A stretch of 7,226 bases of DNA from Clostridia bacterium (lineage in GTDB: Bacteria; Bacillota; Clostridia; Oscillospirales; CAG-382), in the NCBI GenBank assembly GCA_017646185.1, contig JAGCNA010000136.1, positions 1 to 7,226 of the forward strand. The letters are read 5' to 3'. Both the position numbers and the translations under genes were made by a program. The notes beneath the pieces were generated by a model. The model worked only from the letters and a program-made list of their open reading frames with translations, made no database searches and was not told the DNA's origin. Within the stretch, counting starts at the first letter, position 1, and every line of letters starts with the position of its first letter. This document shows, piece after piece, positions 4,983-7,226 of this stretch.

Positions 4983-6203
4983 ATGAGTAAAAATAAAGCT
5001 TTGAATTACAGATGGTTTATACTTGCCGTGGGTGTTATAACAATGCTTTTCGCAGGCATTATCTATGCGTGGTCCATTCTTAAAGTGCCGTTTCAAACCG
5101 AGCTTGGCTTTACTACAGATTCACTTGCCCTTAACTTTACGCTTACAATGAGCTTTTTCTGTCTTGGAGGCCTCGGCTCCAGCTGGCTGTCCAAGAAGAT
5201 CGGAATACGTTTTTCCATTCTTATTTCCGGCGTTTTTGCAGGGATAGGATTTATACTTACAAGCTTTTTAAAAGAAGGTCAAACGCCACTTATTTACGTT
5301 ACCTATGCACTTATGTCGGGATTGGGAATCGGAATGGCGTATATATTGATCATATCTACCGTTAATTCTTGGTTTCCAGACAAAAAGGGCTTGTCCTCCG
5401 GTGCGCTTATGATGGGCTTCGGTGCCAGCAGCTTGATATTGGGCAACCTTGCAGATTCGCTGTTTAAAAGCAGTATAGGCTGGAGAGCGACTTATATCAT
5501 CTTGGGAATAGCGCTCGGAGCGGTTGTTTGTGTTTCGGCATTGTTTATAAAACGACCGAATGCAGACATTGTTTTTCCTGCGCCCAAAAAGAGTTTAACG
5601 GCAGCAGCGGAAGCTTTTGAAATAAAAGACTATAAACCCACAGAAATGATAAAAACTTTTACCTTCTGGCGGGCTTTCGTATTTCTTGTTTGTGTTACGG
5701 CAGTGGGCAATTCCGTTATCAGTTTTGCCAGAGATCTTGCGATCTCCGTAGGCGCGGAAACGGCGCTTGCAACCACGCTGGTCGGCGTGCTTGCCGTTTG
5801 TAACGGTCTGGGCAGAATTATTACAGGCGCGGTGTTCGATACTATGGGCAGACGTTTCACCATGCTTGGCGCAAATATTCTTACCATAATCGCCGCAGGG
5901 ACAACTCTTGTTGCGGTAAGCATAAATTCTCTTCCTTTGTGTATTGCGGGGCTTTGCCTCACGGGAATGTCCTACGGTGCATCTCCTACTGTGGCGTCTG
6001 TATTCACATCGGCTTTTTACGGTACAAAGCATTTTGCCGCAAATCTCGGTGTTATGAACTTTAACCTTATGTGTGCGTCTTTTGTCGCCACTGCATGTTC
6101 TTCTATATTAACGGCAACAGCGGGATATACCATTCCCTTTGTGCTGCTGCTGTCTTTGGCGGTAATAGCGCTGGGACTTAATTTAAGTATAAGAAAGCCT
6201 TAA
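4983..6203 (+). CDS. MFS permease of the oxalate/formate antiporter (OFA) family, substrate unknown
   Basis: This 406-residue membrane protein shows the twelve-segment MFS plan with a hydrophilic central loop at about 190-227. The N-terminus, with FAGIIYAWSILKVPF in TM1 (23-37), and WFPDKKGLSSGALMMGFGAS (130-149) are typical of OFA-type carriers, whose best-known member is the oxalate:formate exchanger OxlT. NGLGRIITGAVFDTMGRR (274-291) is the repeated MFS loop signature in the second half. TM11 reads ANLGVMNFNLMCASF (353-367) and has no lysine. OxlT needs a lysine in TM11 (Lys355) to bind oxalate, so oxalate is an unlikely substrate. Arg278 may correspond to the other OxlT substrate-binding arginine. 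It probably carries a carboxylate or related small metabolite across the cytoplasmic membrane. It is the first gene of a two-gene operon with a DMT permease. Confidence 0.88.
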   Translation: MSKNKALNYRWFILAVGVITMLFAGIIYAWSILKVPFQTELGFTTDSLALNFTLTMSFFCLGGLGSSWLSKKIGIRFSILISGVFAGIGFILTSFLKEGQTPLIYVTYALMSGLGIGMAYILIISTVNSWFPDKKGLSSGALMMGFGASSLILGNLADSLFKSSIGWRATYIILGIALGAVVCVSALFIKRPNADIVFPAPKKSLTAAAEAFEIKDYKPTEMIKTFTFWRAFVFLVCVTAVGNSVISFARDLAISVGAETALATTLVGVLAVCNGLGRIITGAVFDTMGRRFTMLGANILTIIAAGTTLVAVSINSLPLCIAGLCLTGMSYGASPTVASVFTSAFYGTKHFAANLGVMNFNLMCASFVATACSSILTATAGYTIPFVLLLSLAVIALGLNLSIRKP

Positions 6204-6211
6204 ATAAAAGT

Positions 6212-7102
6212 ATGAAAAGCTCTAAAGGTTTTGGTATTGCTCTTGCAGTACTTGCTGCGGCGCTGTATGCCGTAAATTCTCCGTTTTCAAAACTGCTGCT
6301 GGATTATATGCCTCCCACATTAATGGCGGGTTTCCTGTATATAGGCGCAGGGGCGGGGATGGGTATTGTCGCCATTATACGAAAAATAAACAAAAAAGAA
6401 AGCAGCGCGCAAAAAATCACCCGCGCTGATCTCCCGTATACCCTTGCAATGATTATTCTGGATATAGCCGCCCCCATATTTTTACTTTTTGGGCTTTCCA
6501 AAACCACGGCGGCAAACGCTTCTTTGCTAAATAATTTCGAAATCGTTGCAACATCCCTTATCGCCCTTGCAATCTTTAAAGAAAAGATAAGCAAACGGCT
6601 TTGGCTGGGTATCCTGTTCGTTACGGCATCCTGCGTACTTTTGTCTTTTGAAGACCTTTCAAGTCTGCATTTTTCCGTAGGCTCTTTGTTTGTCCTTTTG
6701 GCGTGCGTATGCTGGGGTATAGAAAACAACTGCACCCGCAGACTTTCGGATAAAGACCCGCTTTATATCGTTTTGCTCAAAGGCACCTTTTCGGGGCTGG
6801 GCTCTGTGATAATCGGGCTTGTTATAGGGGAACGCATAACCTTGATTTGGAGCGTTTTTGCGGTTCTCGCCGTGGGATGCGTAGCATACGGCTTAAGCAT
6901 ATTCTTTTACGTGTATGCCCAACGGTATCTGGGCGCCGCCAGAACCAGCGCATATTACGCCGTTGCACCTTTTATTGGAGTGATGCTATCCCTCGTTGTC
7001 TTTTCGGAGCTTCCTTCACACGTGTTTTATATCGCTTTGTGCCTTATGGCGGCGGGAGCGTGGCTGTGTTCCTCCGATGAGCCTGTATTTAAAAAGAAAT
7101 AA
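6212..7102 (+). CDS. EamA/DMT-superfamily permease, substrate unknown
   Basis: The 296-residue protein has two EamA repeats (about 8-145 and 157-287), making ten predicted membrane segments, as in drug/metabolite transporters such as RhaT- or YdcZ-like exporters. TTAANASLLNNFEIVATSLIA (98-118) followed by FKEKISKRLWLGI (122-134) is the characteristic end of the first EamA repeat. GAARTSAYYAVAPFIGVMLS (241-260) followed by FSE is the matching end of the second. The C-terminal tail is basic (FKKK). The gene starts eight bases after the MFS stop codon with only a weak purine stretch upstream, so translation is probably coupled to the MFS gene. A strong terminator follows three bases after the stop. 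Substrates of this superfamily (amino acids, nucleobases, drugs) cannot be predicted from sequence. Confidence 0.9.
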   Translation: MKSSKGFGIALAVLAAALYAVNSPFSKLLLDYMPPTLMAGFLYIGAGAGMGIVAIIRKINKKESSAQKITRADLPYTLAMIILDIAAPIFLLFGLSKTTAANASLLNNFEIVATSLIALAIFKEKISKRLWLGILFVTASCVLLSFEDLSSLHFSVGSLFVLLACVCWGIENNCTRRLSDKDPLYIVLLKGTFSGLGSVIIGLVIGERITLIWSVFAVLAVGCVAYGLSIFFYVYAQRYLGAARTSAYYAVAPFIGVMLSLVVFSELPSHVFYIALCLMAAGAWLCSSDEPVFKKK

Positions 7103-7104
7103 TT

Positions 7105-7134
7105 AATGCCGATGAGTTTTCATCGGCATTTTTT
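7105..7134 (+). terminator. Intrinsic terminator of the two-permease operon
   Basis: A perfect 11-bp stem (AATGCCGATGA 7105-7115, TCATCGGCATT 7120-7130) with a GTTT loop is followed by a T-run ending at 7134. On the minus strand it is followed by AATTATTTC, a weaker U-rich tract, so it may also serve a leftward gene. Confidence 0.92.
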
Positions 7135-7145
7135 CAAGGTATTTT

Positions 7146-7226
7146 TTATCTGACTACCGAAGAATTGCGGTAAAGATAAAATTCTTCTTGGCTGGGCATC
7201 CATTTTTTCTCCTTGGGAGGGAATGC
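7146..7226 (-). CDS. Possible 3' end of a leftward gene (fragment, 26 residues)
   Basis: On the minus strand one frame is open from the right edge to TAA at 7148-7146 and encodes AFPPKEKKWMPSQEEFYLYR followed by NSSVVR. The composition looks like real protein. The frame ends 11 bases before the terminator at 7105-7134, which is the usual arrangement for a convergent gene pair. I do not recognise the family. A competing reading exists: AAGGAG at 7214-7209 precedes an ATG at 7203 in another frame, giving a 27-residue peptide that ends inside the terminator stem. The fragment is too short to decide. Confidence 0.4.
   Translation of the reverse strand, partial: AFPPKEKKWMPSQEEFYLYRNSSVVR

Noticed and set aside
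7120..7203. 27-residue minus-strand open frame with AAGGAG five bases before its ATG
   Set aside because: Its stop lies within the operon terminator stem and its sequence has no clear protein character. The overlapping frame ending at 7146 is the better candidate, though the short stretch does not settle it.
7223..7226. Plus-strand ATG near the right edge preceded by GGGAGG
   Set aside because: The spacing is too short for normal initiation, there is no promoter in front, and only one codon is visible.

Overview
The window looks like ordinary chromosomal DNA from an anaerobic Firmicute of the class Clostridia, probably a gut Oscillospirales or Lachnospirales type. This is an inference. It rests on purine-rich Shine-Dalgarno sites (GGAGG, AAGGAG), good sigma-A type promoters, a long PPi-dependent phosphofructokinase, and two secreted lipoproteins with Glu/Ser/Pro-rich spacers as in wall-spanning Gram-positive lipoproteins. 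The standard genetic code fits, and every complete gene ends in TAA.

Layout from left to right. (1) A partial lipoprotein gene of unknown function reads leftwards off the window edge from 947. (2) It shares a short divergent promoter region with a rightward nitroreductase gene (1081-1611). (3) A monocistronic pyrophosphate-dependent phosphofructokinase gene follows (1732-3393), with its own promoter and a strong, probably bidirectional terminator preceded by a second hairpin. (4) A DHHW-family lipoprotein (SGNH/AlgX-like, probable polysaccharide or wall O-acetylation factor) converges on that terminator from the right (4808-3504). (5) A 174-bp divergent promoter region holding two palindromes separates it from a rightward pair of transporter genes: an OFA-family MFS permease (4983-6203) and an EamA/DMT permease (6212-7102), 8 nt apart and followed by a clear terminator. 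(6) The last ~80 bases probably contain the 3' end of a leftward gene entering from the right.

The genes do not form one pathway. The window is a set of short independent transcription units: central glycolysis (PFP), redox (nitroreductase), two surface lipoproteins and a two-permease operon. I see no CRISPR array, tRNA, rRNA, transposase, phage gene, toxin-antitoxin pair or recognisable defence system, and no convincing evidence of a wholly new system. The points most worth a second look are the DHHW lipoprotein with its long acidic spacer and altered nucleophile motif, the unrecognised Trp/Cys-rich lipoprotein, the palindromes between the DHHW and MFS genes, the lack of the oxalate-binding lysine in the OFA-type permease, and the double-hairpin element after pfp.
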